A stretch of DNA of 51,764 nt. It comes from Sulfurovum sp. (lineage in GTDB: Bacteria; Campylobacterota; Campylobacteria; Campylobacterales; Sulfurovaceae). Under the pieces are notes generated by a model. That model saw only the letters and a program-made list of their open reading frames with translations, was not told where the DNA came from and made no database searches. The position numbers and the translations under genes were made by a program. The stretch covers positions 1 through 51,764 of the forward strand of contig JAGXFO010000016.1 in NCBI GenBank assembly GCA_024637255.1. Direction: 5' to 3'. Of the stretch, positions 27,988-36,607 are shown piece by piece; position 1 is the stretch's first letter; every line of letters starts with the position of its first letter.

Positions 27988-28519
27988 TGATAGCCTTAAA
28001 TGAGTTTGGAAGAATCATCTCCATGTCTACTTCCGCGCTTTTTTCCGCGTGAACGTCCATCGTTTTTAAATAGTCCAGCAATGTTTTTTCCATTAGGGGG
28101 ACAGCTTTTTCTACACCCTCTGAGAGAGAAAACTCTGTCGCTTCTATGATTGTGGGCACCACTCCCATAATCATGGTTTGCGGACGATCGCCAACAAGAT
28201 CCATCATGTTAAGTGTTTGCAGCATTTCAACTTCATGCGCACTGCCCTGCCAGTTCACTGCATCAGGCACCGCATCAAAATCAAAAAAATACACTTCTCC
28301 TGCTTTGACACCAGAAGCATTAATGGTGTCAATGATAATAAGACTGTCATACGCTACAATAATCGGGATAAGCCTTTGTGCAAGCGTGCCGCCATCTACA
28401 AAATCAAGTTGATGTTCACTTTCAAATCGGTATTTTGTGCTCATATAATTGACAAAATGAACACCGATACCTTCATCACCAAAAAGAATATTGCCTATGC
28501 CAAGAACCAATATCTTCAC
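27971..28519 (-). CDS. hupD: hydrogenase maturation protease (HyaD/HupD type)
   Basis: Cuts the C-terminal peptide from the NiFe-hydrogenase large subunit after nickel insertion. GIGNILFGDEGIGVH gives the nickel-sensing Glu, FVDGGTLAQRL the Asp, and SAHEVEML the His of the family. The start is a GTG that overlaps the stop of the truncated hydC as GTGA. A C-terminal extension of roughly 20 residues is present. The gene looks intact although its normal substrate gene next door is destroyed. Confidence 0.92.
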   Translation of the reverse strand: MKILVLGIGNILFGDEGIGVHFVNYMSTKYRFESEHQLDFVDGGTLAQRLIPIIVAYDSLIIIDTINASGVKAGEVYFFDFDAVPDAVNWQGSAHEVEMLQTLNMMDLVGDRPQTMIMGVVPTIIEATEFSLSEGVEKAVPLMEKTLLDYLKTMDVHAEKSAEVDMEMILPNSFKAINAYSV

Positions 28520-28692
28520 TCTTTCCCTTCTTGTTTGAGCTGTTCTTTTTTAATAAGAAATGGATCAGCAATATAAAAACCTGTAATAATTAGTCCAGTA
28601 ATCACCAAAGCCCGTATCCAATGCAAAATTCGGTTAGTACTACTATAGACAAAATCAGGATGATCTGAAACGTATTTTTCTGTCTGAGCCAT
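28516..28692 (-). pseudogene. hydC: truncated NiFe-hydrogenase cytochrome b subunit (HydC)
   Basis: The first 47 residues match the start of the b-type cytochrome of membrane hydrogenases (SSTNRILHWIRALVITGL, then GFYIADPFL: a haem-ligand His and the first transmembrane helix). The next residues, IKKEQLKQEGKE, are charged and look like the natural C-terminal end of the protein, so about 170 residues with the other three helices seem to be missing in frame. AAGGAG precedes the ATG. The stop overlaps the hupD start, so the scrap may now only serve translational coupling. It cannot bind haem or quinone. Confidence 0.8.
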
Positions 28693-28741
28693 GCTTACTC
28701 CTTCTTGCTTGTTGTATATAAAGAAATCTATTTTAAACGCT

Positions 28742-28918
28742 CTAGCACGTTGCGCCACTGCTCATAGGATTTACTTTGAATTTACTAAGTTCAATGCCTT
28801 TCATATCCATCGGTCCTGCATTCTAGGTTGTTGGCACCGCGGCTTGATAATTTTCTATCAAACTATTTTTAATACGCACCCAGTGACTAAGTGTTCCACA
28901 TTTATAACTATGCCTTTC
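28742..28918 (-). pseudogene. hydB: remnant of NiFe-hydrogenase large subunit (HydB), C-terminal region
   Basis: In one frame the minus strand reads GTLSHWVRIKNSLIENYQ, then AAVPTT, a TAG where the family has Trp, then NAGP. This is the well-known block before the nickel site of the large subunit. It is joined directly to MDMKGIELSKFKVNP and a stop, which match the end of the protein. The stretch between, which would hold the last CxxCxxH nickel ligands and the protease cleavage site, is absent, and everything N-terminal is gone, replaced by the SQR-like gene ending at 28922. No functional hydrogenase subunit can come from this. Confidence 0.8.
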
Positions 28919-28921
28919 TTT

Positions 28922-30385
28922 CTAAAACCAGCCCTTCAACATAAGATGCCAATACATAGGCTTTAACTGATACAGGTCAAATGCCCACCACATAAATCGT
29001 GGCTCTGCAGGATCCAAAAATGGCATAGTCGGCGCTAAACCTTTATAGTTGAATTCTGCCATAATAATTTGGCCATAACCCACCTTGAGCGGACATACCG
29101 TGTATCCATCAAACTTTTCTATAAGTGGCTTACTCTCAAGTTCAGCAACCAGATTGGCTATGACAATTGGAGCATGGTGTCTTGCGGAACCGCCTGTTTT
29201 GCCCATAGGAATACCACATACATCACCGATACCAAATACATTTTTGTACCTTCTATGCTGTAATGTTTCCTGGTCTACTTCCAGCCAACCTTTTGCAGAC
29301 CCTTTTTCCCAACCCAGCACAGAATCAACCAAGGCCTGAGGCGGTCCCATAGGCGGCACAATATGGATAAAGTCATATTGTAACTCTACCATTCTTTTGT
29401 CCTCAGTTATTTCATACTCATCAAACTCCTCATCATATTCACCTTTAATTTCATAAATCTCTTCAAATGTGGCCACTTTTTTGTTCACATCTATGGCAAC
29501 AAGATTGTGGCTAAATTTATTTGTAATGCTGTCATATCTTTTTTGTACTTCTGTCAGCGACTTATCGATAGCGGGAAGGCTAAATAGATTTTTTGTAGCC
29601 GTAGCAAAAATATAGTTGGCGCCTAAGTCATCTTTTTTCAAATGATCTGCACTAAGGTAGAGTATTTTTTGTGGCGCTCCTCCGCACTTAATCGGTGTAT
29701 TTGGATGGGTATAAATAGCTGTGGGCTTTACTCCTGTTGCTGAAGCGTTTTTAAGTGCTTCAAACCATTCCCAGGTTATAGTACCGCCTTTTGCTGTTCC
29801 TTCTTCAGAATTATTCAAATAGACAGATGAGATACCATTTTTTCCAATGTCCTCTTCACTCAAACCTTTTATCCAGTCATAGTGGTATGCCATCCCTGTT
29901 GCAACAACCATATAGTCATAAAGTACTTCTTCGCCTTTACGTGTTCTTACTTTATTATTATCTGGATCAAATGATGCTACTTCATCTTTAATCCAATTGA
30001 TGTCATCCGCGATAAAGTCTTTATTGTCTTTAACGATATCATCAAAACTATAAAGCCCCGCAGCCATAAAAATTTGTCCAGGCTGATAGAGATGTTTTTC
30101 ATTAGGCGCGATAATCGTTATAGCTGCATTAGGCAATGCTCTTCTAAGTCTGGCCAAAGCCATAATACCGCCTGTACCGCCGCCAACAACCAAGATCCTT
30201 ACATCCTTTTCACTTTTTGCACTCGGTGTTTCATCTGCTTGCAAAGCAGGAGACAAGCCCATAACAGTGGCTGCTCCACCAATACCCATCATTTTGAGTG
30301 CAGTTCTTCTGCTTATTCCCTCATTTGTCTGTTCATTTAATGCGTCAATAGCTGGCTGGCTATGCTGTATTTTCTTCTTTGGCAT
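28922..30385 (-). CDS. Tat-exported sulfide:quinone oxidoreductase-like flavoprotein
   Basis: FAD-dependent disulfide oxidoreductase of the SQR/flavocytochrome c sulfide dehydrogenase group. The N-terminal region has a twin-arginine signal (SRRTALKMMGIGG, residues 24-37), then the FAD-binding RILVVGGGTGG, a conserved cysteine in IKCGGAPQKI, and the FAD-contact block NVFGIGDVCGIPMGKTGGS. The C-terminal end, MYWHLMLKG, resembles the amphipathic membrane-anchoring helices of SQR. It probably oxidises sulfide at the periplasmic face and passes electrons to quinone. The subtype cannot be assigned here. It replaces the upstream part of the hydrogenase structural operon. Confidence 0.85.
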   Translation of the reverse strand: MPKKKIQHSQPAIDALNEQTNEGISRRTALKMMGIGGAATVMGLSPALQADETPSAKSEKDVRILVVGGGTGGIMALARLRRALPNAAITIIAPNEKHLYQPGQIFMAAGLYSFDDIVKDNKDFIADDINWIKDEVASFDPDNNKVRTRKGEEVLYDYMVVATGMAYHYDWIKGLSEEDIGKNGISSVYLNNSEEGTAKGGTITWEWFEALKNASATGVKPTAIYTHPNTPIKCGGAPQKILYLSADHLKKDDLGANYIFATATKNLFSLPAIDKSLTEVQKRYDSITNKFSHNLVAIDVNKKVATFEEIYEIKGEYDEEFDEYEITEDKRMVELQYDFIHIVPPMGPPQALVDSVLGWEKGSAKGWLEVDQETLQHRRYKNVFGIGDVCGIPMGKTGGSARHHAPIVIANLVAELESKPLIEKFDGYTVCPLKVGYGQIIMAEFNYKGLAPTMPFLDPAEPRFMWWAFDLYQLKPMYWHLMLKGWF

Positions 30386-30404
30386 TTTTATCCTTCTTGT
30401 GATT

Positions 30405-30420
30405 TGTATTTAATTATAGA
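30405..30420 (-). promoter_or_regulatory. -10 region of the SQR-like gene, same 16-mer as upstream of the Ni transporter gene
   Basis: Plus-strand TGTATTTAATTATAGA, which on the minus strand includes TATAAT about 28 bases before the ATG. The identical 16 bases occur at 25513-25528. An AAGGA site follows before the start. This is the leftward half of a 278-base divergent region with thiI. Confidence 0.55.
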
Positions 30421-30627
30421 GCAAAAAAAATTTATAGATACTGAAAATATTTAAAACACAAGGGTGAGATAGCTCGATTACCCTTTTGAATTTTTTATAG
30501 ATGAATATAGCAGTTAAAGTAGCTATATCCATCGTCAGTTTATTTGATTTTTTCGATATTAAAGTATCTTTGTATCAAATATTTTATAGATAAATTTAAA
30601 TAATATGGTCATTTAGCCCTCTTGTGT

Positions 30628-30633
30628 TATAAT
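30628..30633 (+). promoter_or_regulatory. -10 element of thiI
   Basis: TATAAT lies 30 bases before the thiI GTG. No good -35 is visible 16-18 bases upstream; the region is T-rich, as is common in this phylum. AAGG lies 9 to 12 bases before the start codon. Confidence 0.5.
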
Positions 30634-30663
30634 GCTATTATACAAAAATAAGGTTGTACCACA

Positions 30664-32127
30664 GTGGAAACCCCGGCAATTAAAACGCAAAAATTCATCT
30701 TAAAACTCTTTCCCGAAATCATGGTTAAAGGCACTTCTGCCAAAAGGCAAATGGTAGGACAACTCTATAACAATCTAATCAAACTTCTGGGTCGCTATAG
30801 CGATGATATCAAAATCAAAAAATTTAGCGATAAGTTAGAGGTAGTGACACCCCTTGACATGCTTACAGAAGTACGCCAAACCCTACTTGATACGCCGGGC
30901 ATAGAACAGGTGCTTGAAGTATTGCAGTTTGACGATATGGAAACACTCGATGACATTAAAGTCAAAGTTAATGAAGTAATGGCGCATGAGATTACAGGCA
31001 AAACTTTTGTGGTTCGTGCAAAACGCACAGGAAAACATCCTTTTAGTTCATTGCAGATAGAGCAAACCGTAGGCGGCTATATGCTGGACCATGGCAATGC
31101 CAAAGGTGTTGACTTGCGCAAGCCTGAAGTGACCATTCGTATAGAACTCATCCACAATCAACTAAATATCATCACCACCAAATATATAGGACTTAGCGGT
31201 TTTCCCCTGGGCACACAGGGGGGCATACTTTCACTTATGTCTGGCGGGTTTGACTCCACTGTGGCCTCTTACCTTACTATGAAGAGAGGAATCAAAACGC
31301 ACTTCATCTTCTTTAACCTTGGAGGCATCGCACATGAAATAGGCGTGAAACAGGTAGCCTTTTATCTTTGGAACAAATTTGGTGCTTCGCATCGCGTCTC
31401 TTTTATCTCTGTACCTTTTGATACGGTGGTAGAAGAGATATTTCGTTCTACTCATGAGACTTATATGGGTGTAACATTGAAGCGTCTTATGCTCATGGCT
31501 GCTGAAAAGGTGGCTAATGAGATGAAGATAGACGCACTGCTTACAGGTGAAAGTGTGGCACAGGTTTCGAGTCAAACTTTACGCAACCTTGCGCTCATTG
31601 ATGAGGCAACAAACAAGCTCGTCTTACGTCCACTCGCAACCATGAATAAACCGGAAATTATCGATATGGCAAATAAGATAGGTACACGCCAATTTGCAGA
31701 GAATATGCCAGAATACTGTGGCGTTATTTCTAAAAACCCTATTATCCATGGAACATACAAGCGTATGGAAAAAGAAGCCAAACGTTTTGATTACACAATA
31801 CTCGACAAAGCCATAGAGGACTCGGTAAAAATATATGTGCATGATATAATAGATGATGTTAGTGCTTCTGCGCCCATAGAAATCATACACGATTTAACTG
31901 CGGGTGATTATGTAGTAATAGATATACGTACAGAAGATGAGTGTATAGAGACGTCGTGTAAAAGTATTAAAATACCATTTCACAAGCTAAAAACTGAGTT
32001 CAAGAAGCTACCCAAAGATAAAGAATATCTGCTCTATTGTGAAAAAGGTATCATGAGCCAACTGCACGCCCAATATTTACGGGATGGGGAAGATGTTAAA
32101 AACGTTAGGGTATACAGACCAATATAA
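30664..32127 (+). CDS. thiI: tRNA 4-thiouridine sulfurtransferase with rhodanese domain
   Basis: Puts sulfur on U8 of tRNAs and can feed sulfur to thiamine thiazole. THUMP region about residues 60-170, adenylating PP-loop SGGFDST near residue 193, AANH domain with Cys352 in PEYCGVIS, and a C-terminal rhodanese domain with the persulfide Cys459 in LLYCEKGIMS. This is the long, E. coli-like form (487 residues). The start is GTG. It is alone between a divergent flavoprotein and a superoxide dismutase remnant. Confidence 0.93.
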   Translation: METPAIKTQKFILKLFPEIMVKGTSAKRQMVGQLYNNLIKLLGRYSDDIKIKKFSDKLEVVTPLDMLTEVRQTLLDTPGIEQVLEVLQFDDMETLDDIKVKVNEVMAHEITGKTFVVRAKRTGKHPFSSLQIEQTVGGYMLDHGNAKGVDLRKPEVTIRIELIHNQLNIITTKYIGLSGFPLGTQGGILSLMSGGFDSTVASYLTMKRGIKTHFIFFNLGGIAHEIGVKQVAFYLWNKFGASHRVSFISVPFDTVVEEIFRSTHETYMGVTLKRLMLMAAEKVANEMKIDALLTGESVAQVSSQTLRNLALIDEATNKLVLRPLATMNKPEIIDMANKIGTRQFAENMPEYCGVISKNPIIHGTYKRMEKEAKRFDYTILDKAIEDSVKIYVHDIIDDVSASAPIEIIHDLTAGDYVVIDIRTEDECIETSCKSIKIPFHKLKTEFKKLPKDKEYLLYCEKGIMSQLHAQYLRDGEDVKNVRVYRPI

Positions 32128-32213
32128 TAATTGCACACAAATTGCACATACTTTAATTTACTATAACAGACCAATAACGTTTATTTGTTAAAGAGTGCAA
32201 AAAAAGATGCAAA

Positions 32214-32384
32214 ATGACACATATATTAATAGATTTACCCTTTGAGCAGGATGTGTTGGAGCTGTATATTTCCAAAGAAACGTTAGAGTATCATCGTGGC
32301 ATTATACTTTTGACTGGTACGACAGTGATCATTTTGGGATATTACGGCGGCAAGATAACTTGGCCGGACAAGGAGCCATCTTGA
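32214..32384 (+). pseudogene. sodB: N-terminal remnant of Fe-superoxide dismutase used as a leader ORF
   Basis: A 56-residue frame starts MTHILIDLPFEQDVLELY and goes on ISKETLEYHRG. This matches the first 29 residues of Fe/Mn superoxide dismutase, including the metal-binding His of LEYH. After that the sequence (a hydrophobic segment and GYYGGKITWPDKEPS) is not superoxide dismutase; it may be the tail of an unrelated membrane protein. The second and later metal ligands are missing, so no activity is possible. Its TGA overlaps the TTG start of the oxidoreductase gene, and an AAGGAG site lies inside its last codons. Confidence 0.7.
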
Positions 32385-34147
32385 AAGACAGTAGCATTCC
32401 ATTTCAAACAGATCGCTCCACACGGCCCGTCTCTCTTCCTAAACATAAGAAGCTAGAACACTACGGTACACACAGTACTTCTATTCTCATCGGAGGGGCC
32501 GCCGGTACAGGGATTATGTCACTGGAAAATATTTTAAGTGATGCATTTAAGCGGAGTGGTTTTTTTGTTTTTTCTACCAAGGAGTATATGTCCAGAGTAC
32601 GCGGAGGAAGCAATACTACCCTGCTTCGTATCTCAGATGGCCCTATCAATGCCCCATGTTGGCATGTCGACCTGTTTATAGCTCTGGATGCAGATGCATT
32701 ACTCCACGTGCATGAACGCTTGAGGGACGATACTATTGTCATGGCAGATATAAGCGTTAAACACGAACAGATAGCCGTCACACCTATGCCTATGTTGGAA
32801 ACAGTCAAAAAAGTTGGAAGTACGCACTATGCCAATAGTTATATTTGCGGTGTACTATTTGGATTATTTAAAATCGACCCTCATATATTGTCTCAAAGCA
32901 TTGCATCTTTATTTGAAGGTCAGGATCCCCAAGAGAATGAGGCAGTGATGCAGAAAGGAGTCGTTTACGGCAAAAATTTAGAAGGGATATCTCTGCCAAA
33001 ACTTCCTAATGCCAAGCCGACTCTCACAGATTCTATGCATTTAATGAATGGTACTTCCTGCTCAGGTTTTGGTTTTTTGGCAGGAGGTTGCAATATGATT
33101 ACCGCTTATCCAATGTCGCCTTCTACGGGGGTATTAAACTTTATGGCTTCCATGTCTCATGACTTCACACTGCTGGTTGAACAAAGCGAAGATGAAATAG
33201 CATCGCTCAACATGGTATTGGGTGGGTGGTTTGGAGGAGCACGCGCGATGACATCCACATCGGGCGGAGGGTTTGCACTGATGGGCGAAGCCGTCAGCCT
33301 ATCGGGAATGAGTGAAACGCCTGCAGTCATTTACCTTGCACAACGTCCCGGACCGGCTACGGGACTTCCTACACGTACAGAACAGGGGGATCTAAATCTT
33401 GCCATATATAGCGGCCATGGATATTTTGGCCGTATAGTTTTAGCTCCTGGGGATCTGCAGGAGTGCATTGACTATGGATATCTTGCTTTTGAACTGGCAG
33501 ACAGATACCAGATGCCTGTTATTTATCTTAGTGACCAGTATTTGTCAGATTCTATAAGTATGCTCAAAACGGTTGATTTTGGCAGCTATGAGCAACGACG
33601 TTATGTACACCCTACTGAGGCTTCATATAATCGTTACAAACTCAACGATATGGGCATCTCACCCAGAGGTGTCCCCGGGTTAGGAGAAGGAATCATAGTT
33701 TCAACCAGCGATGAGCATGATGAGCGGGGACAAATAACCGAAAGCCATCACATGCGTGAAAAAATGGTGGAGAAACGAGAGCAAAAAATCGTAGAGAGTA
33801 TTTCTGAGGCTTATGCTCCCAAGGTATCGGGCGAAGGAAGTATCGCACTTGTGGGTTGGGGATCGACCAAAGGTGTCATAGAAGAGGTCTTGAAAAATTT
33901 GGATGATGACAGGCTCTTTCACGTGCATTTTATCTGGGTATATCCGCTTAATCAGGAACATCTCAAGCTGTTGAAACACACAAATATAAATATCATGATA
34001 GAAAATAATGCTACGGGACAATTTGCAGATATTTTGAAAAGCCATGATGTCAACATTGATTACCGTATTCTACAGGCGAATGGTTTTAGCTTTTTTATAG
34101 ATCTTTTGGAAGAAAAATTGAAAAAAGTACTAAAGGATATACAATGA
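32381..34147 (+). CDS. 2-oxoacid:ferredoxin oxidoreductase, fused gamma-alpha subunit
   Basis: Oxidises a 2-oxoacid (probably 2-oxoglutarate or a branched relative) to the acyl-CoA with ferredoxin, or runs in reverse in the reductive TCA cycle. Residues 30-200 are the gamma domain (GGAAGTGIMSLENILSDAF), and residues 220-585 are the alpha domain (TAYPMSPSTGVLNFM, SGGGFALMGEAVSLSGMSET). I chose TTG at 32381 because AAGGAG lies 5 bases upstream and the sodB remnant stops there; a TTG 21 bases earlier is possible. ATGA overlap joins it to the beta subunit. Campylobacterota usually carry a four-subunit OorDABC, so this two-subunit enzyme is a different type. Confidence 0.88.
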   Translation: MKDSSIPFQTDRSTRPVSLPKHKKLEHYGTHSTSILIGGAAGTGIMSLENILSDAFKRSGFFVFSTKEYMSRVRGGSNTTLLRISDGPINAPCWHVDLFIALDADALLHVHERLRDDTIVMADISVKHEQIAVTPMPMLETVKKVGSTHYANSYICGVLFGLFKIDPHILSQSIASLFEGQDPQENEAVMQKGVVYGKNLEGISLPKLPNAKPTLTDSMHLMNGTSCSGFGFLAGGCNMITAYPMSPSTGVLNFMASMSHDFTLLVEQSEDEIASLNMVLGGWFGGARAMTSTSGGGFALMGEAVSLSGMSETPAVIYLAQRPGPATGLPTRTEQGDLNLAIYSGHGYFGRIVLAPGDLQECIDYGYLAFELADRYQMPVIYLSDQYLSDSISMLKTVDFGSYEQRRYVHPTEASYNRYKLNDMGISPRGVPGLGEGIIVSTSDEHDERGQITESHHMREKMVEKREQKIVESISEAYAPKVSGEGSIALVGWGSTKGVIEEVLKNLDDDRLFHVHFIWVYPLNQEHLKLLKHTNINIMIENNATGQFADILKSHDVNIDYRILQANGFSFFIDLLEEKLKKVLKDIQ

Positions 34148-34989
34148 AATATTCGCTAAATAGAACAAACGTTGATAACGCATGGTGCCCCGGATGTGGA
34201 AATTTCGGGATATTAAAACTGCTTAAAGAAGTACTGACAGAGCTGGAGATTGATCCTAAACAAACTGTGATTGTTTCAGGCATCGGACAGGCTGCTAAAA
34301 CACCCTACTATATCGATACCCACATGTTTTGTGGATTGCATGGACGTGCACTTCCTGTAGCAACCACGCTAAAAGCATCCAACCCTGCTCTGCATGTTAT
34401 AGCAGAAGGAGGTGATGGGGATATGTATGGTGAGGGAGGTAACCACTTTATGCATGCCATCAGGCGTAATCCTGATATTGTGCATATAGTGCATAACAAC
34501 ATGGTGTATGGCCTCACCAAAGGACAAGCTTCTCCCACAAGCCAAAAAGGTTTTCAATCCTCTGTTCAGGTGAACGGTGTTACAAACGAACCTTTTAACC
34601 CCATCTCTGTCGCCCTAGCGTTAAAAGCAGGCTTTGTATCACGTGTAAATATAGGGAACTATGCCCACGCTAAAAAAGTACTTAAAGAGGCATTTTCACA
34701 CAAAGGATATTCTTTGGTAGATATTTTCCAGCCCTGTGTGGTCTTTAATGAAGTCAATACCCATAAATGGTTCAAGGATAATACCTATGAACTTGAGAGT
34801 ACCTATGATAGCTCTGATCTTCCTGCAGCAATGCACAGAGCATTGGAAAACGATCCTATACCCATTGGTATATTTTATCGATTAGAGTCTAATACTTTTG
34901 AGGAACATCTAAGAGCAGACGACAAAAGAGCCCTCTATGGACTTTCTCATGACCTCAATAGGCTGCAAGATCTATTTGAAATGTATTAA
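34144..34989 (+). CDS. 2-oxoacid:ferredoxin oxidoreductase, beta subunit
   Basis: Thiamine diphosphate-binding subunit, 281 residues. The four cysteines for the 4Fe-4S cluster can be seen in WCPGCGNFG, MFCGLHGR and FQPCVVFN. The thiamine-binding block is GGDGDMYGEGGNHFMHAIRR followed by NNMVYGLTKGQASPTS. Its ATG overlaps the alpha stop. No ferredoxin or delta subunit gene adjoins, so electrons must go to a separate ferredoxin. Confidence 0.9.
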   Translation: MKYSLNRTNVDNAWCPGCGNFGILKLLKEVLTELEIDPKQTVIVSGIGQAAKTPYYIDTHMFCGLHGRALPVATTLKASNPALHVIAEGGDGDMYGEGGNHFMHAIRRNPDIVHIVHNNMVYGLTKGQASPTSQKGFQSSVQVNGVTNEPFNPISVALALKAGFVSRVNIGNYAHAKKVLKEAFSHKGYSLVDIFQPCVVFNEVNTHKWFKDNTYELESTYDSSDLPAAMHRALENDPIPIGIFYRLESNTFEEHLRADDKRALYGLSHDLNRLQDLFEMY

Positions 34990-35083
34990 ATGGTTTAACT
35001 GGATGTGTAGGGCTCGCATATATATAGTAAAATGTAACATAAAATCTAAATGATGTTATAATTTAAAAATTTTAGTTTTAGGC

Positions 35084-35112
35084 TTGACCTGAACATCTAT
35101 TTGTGCTATAAG
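35084..35112 (+). promoter_or_regulatory. promoter of the suf operon
   Basis: TTGACC at 35084-35089 and TATAAG at 35107-35112 are exactly 17 bases apart. The start of transcription would fall near 35120, leaving a short leader with ATCC-6-GGAT as an inverted repeat (ATTATCCGAATAAGGAT). This could be an operator, for example of an IscR- or Fur-like protein, but it does not match a site I know. Confidence 0.6.
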
Positions 35113-35167
35113 TTAAATGAGACTAAAATTATCCGAATAAGGATTTTTACATGCTAAAGGATTATAA

Positions 35168-36607
35168 ATGGCAAATGAAGGACTAGATAAAGCTGTCTCA
35201 GGTGAGTATGGACTTGGATTTGAGATAGATATCGAAACCGAAACCGTACCACCGGGATTGGACAGAAGCACAATCGAATTTATTTCGAATAAAAAAGATG
35301 AGCCGCAGTGGATGTTGGAGCTTCGGCTAAAGGCTTTTGAAAAATGGCAAACGATGACTGAACCACACTGGGCACATTTAGAGTATGAACCGATAGACTA
35401 TCAGTCTATCTCCTACTTTTCTGCTCCCAAGGAGGGGCTGGATAGTTTAGATGAGGTTGATCCTAAAATTTTAGAAGCGTATAAGAAGCTTGGTATTTCT
35501 CTAGATGAGCAAAAACAACTAGCGGGGGTAAAAGTAGCAGTTGATGCAGTAATTGACTCAGTATCAGTTAAAACGACTTACTCAGCAGAGCTTGAAAAGC
35601 ACGGAGTTATATTTTGTTCTATTTCAGATGCCATAAAAGAACACCCTGAGCTTGTCAAAAAGTACATGTTCTCTGTTGTACCTATGGCAGATAACTATTT
35701 TGCAGCACTAAACTCAGCGGTATTTACTGACGGTACTTTCGTATATATACCAAAAGGGGTACGTTGTCCGATGGAGTTAAGTACCTACTTTAGAATAAAC
35801 GCGATAAACACAGGGCAGTTTGAGCGTACGCTTATCATCGCCGATGAAGGTTCTCATGTGAGCTACAATGAAGGATGCTCTGCACCCACGCGTGATGAAC
35901 ATCAATTGCACGCAGCAGTTGTAGAACTTATCATTTTAAAAGATGCAGAGATCAAATACTCCACCATACAGAACTGGTACCCCGGTGATGAGAATGGTAA
36001 AGGAGGTATCTACAACTTTGTAACCAAAAGAGCTATATGTCAAGGTGATAATTCTAAAGTGTCGTGGACACAGGTGGAGACCGGGTCTGCCATTACATGG
36101 AAGTACCCAAGCTGCATTTTAAAAGGTGATAACTCTGTGGGCGAGTTTTACTCTGTAGCTGTCACTACTCTAGCTCAACAGGCAGATACGGGTACAAAGA
36201 TGATACACATAGGTAAAAATACTTCTTCCACCATTATCTCCAAGGGAATCTCCGCTATGAGGGGTCAAAATACATACAGAGGTTTAGTCAAGATAGGCGC
36301 AAATGCAACTGGAGCTAGAAATTACTCTGAGTGTGATTCACTGCTTATTGGATCCAATTGTGGTGCGCATACATTCCCTTATCTGGAATCTAAAGATACA
36401 CAGGGGCAAATAGAACATGAAGCAACCACATCAAAAATATCTGATGAGCAACTCTTTTACTTACGTCAAAGAGGTATCAATGAAGAAGATGCGGTGTCCA
36501 TGATAGTCCATGGTTTTTGTAAACAAGTCTTTAGCCAACTTCCTATGGAATACGCGGTGGAAGCAAAAGCATTATTAGAATTAACATTAGAAGGAAGTGT
36601 AGGATGA
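35168..36607 (+). CDS. sufB: Fe-S cluster assembly scaffold SufB
   Basis: Core scaffold on which SufBCD builds Fe-S clusters. Long and well conserved (479 residues), with the functional Cys and His region in SECDSLLIGSNCGAHTFPY and the beta-helix core (GRNKNT-like IHIGKNTSSTIISKGISA). AAAGGATTATAA precedes the ATG. Overlaps sufC by 4 bases. Confidence 0.96.
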   Translation: MANEGLDKAVSGEYGLGFEIDIETETVPPGLDRSTIEFISNKKDEPQWMLELRLKAFEKWQTMTEPHWAHLEYEPIDYQSISYFSAPKEGLDSLDEVDPKILEAYKKLGISLDEQKQLAGVKVAVDAVIDSVSVKTTYSAELEKHGVIFCSISDAIKEHPELVKKYMFSVVPMADNYFAALNSAVFTDGTFVYIPKGVRCPMELSTYFRINAINTGQFERTLIIADEGSHVSYNEGCSAPTRDEHQLHAAVVELIILKDAEIKYSTIQNWYPGDENGKGGIYNFVTKRAICQGDNSKVSWTQVETGSAITWKYPSCILKGDNSVGEFYSVAVTTLAQQADTGTKMIHIGKNTSSTIISKGISAMRGQNTYRGLVKIGANATGARNYSECDSLLIGSNCGAHTFPYLESKDTQGQIEHEATTSKISDEQLFYLRQRGINEEDAVSMIVHGFCKQVFSQLPMEYAVEAKALLELTLEGSVG

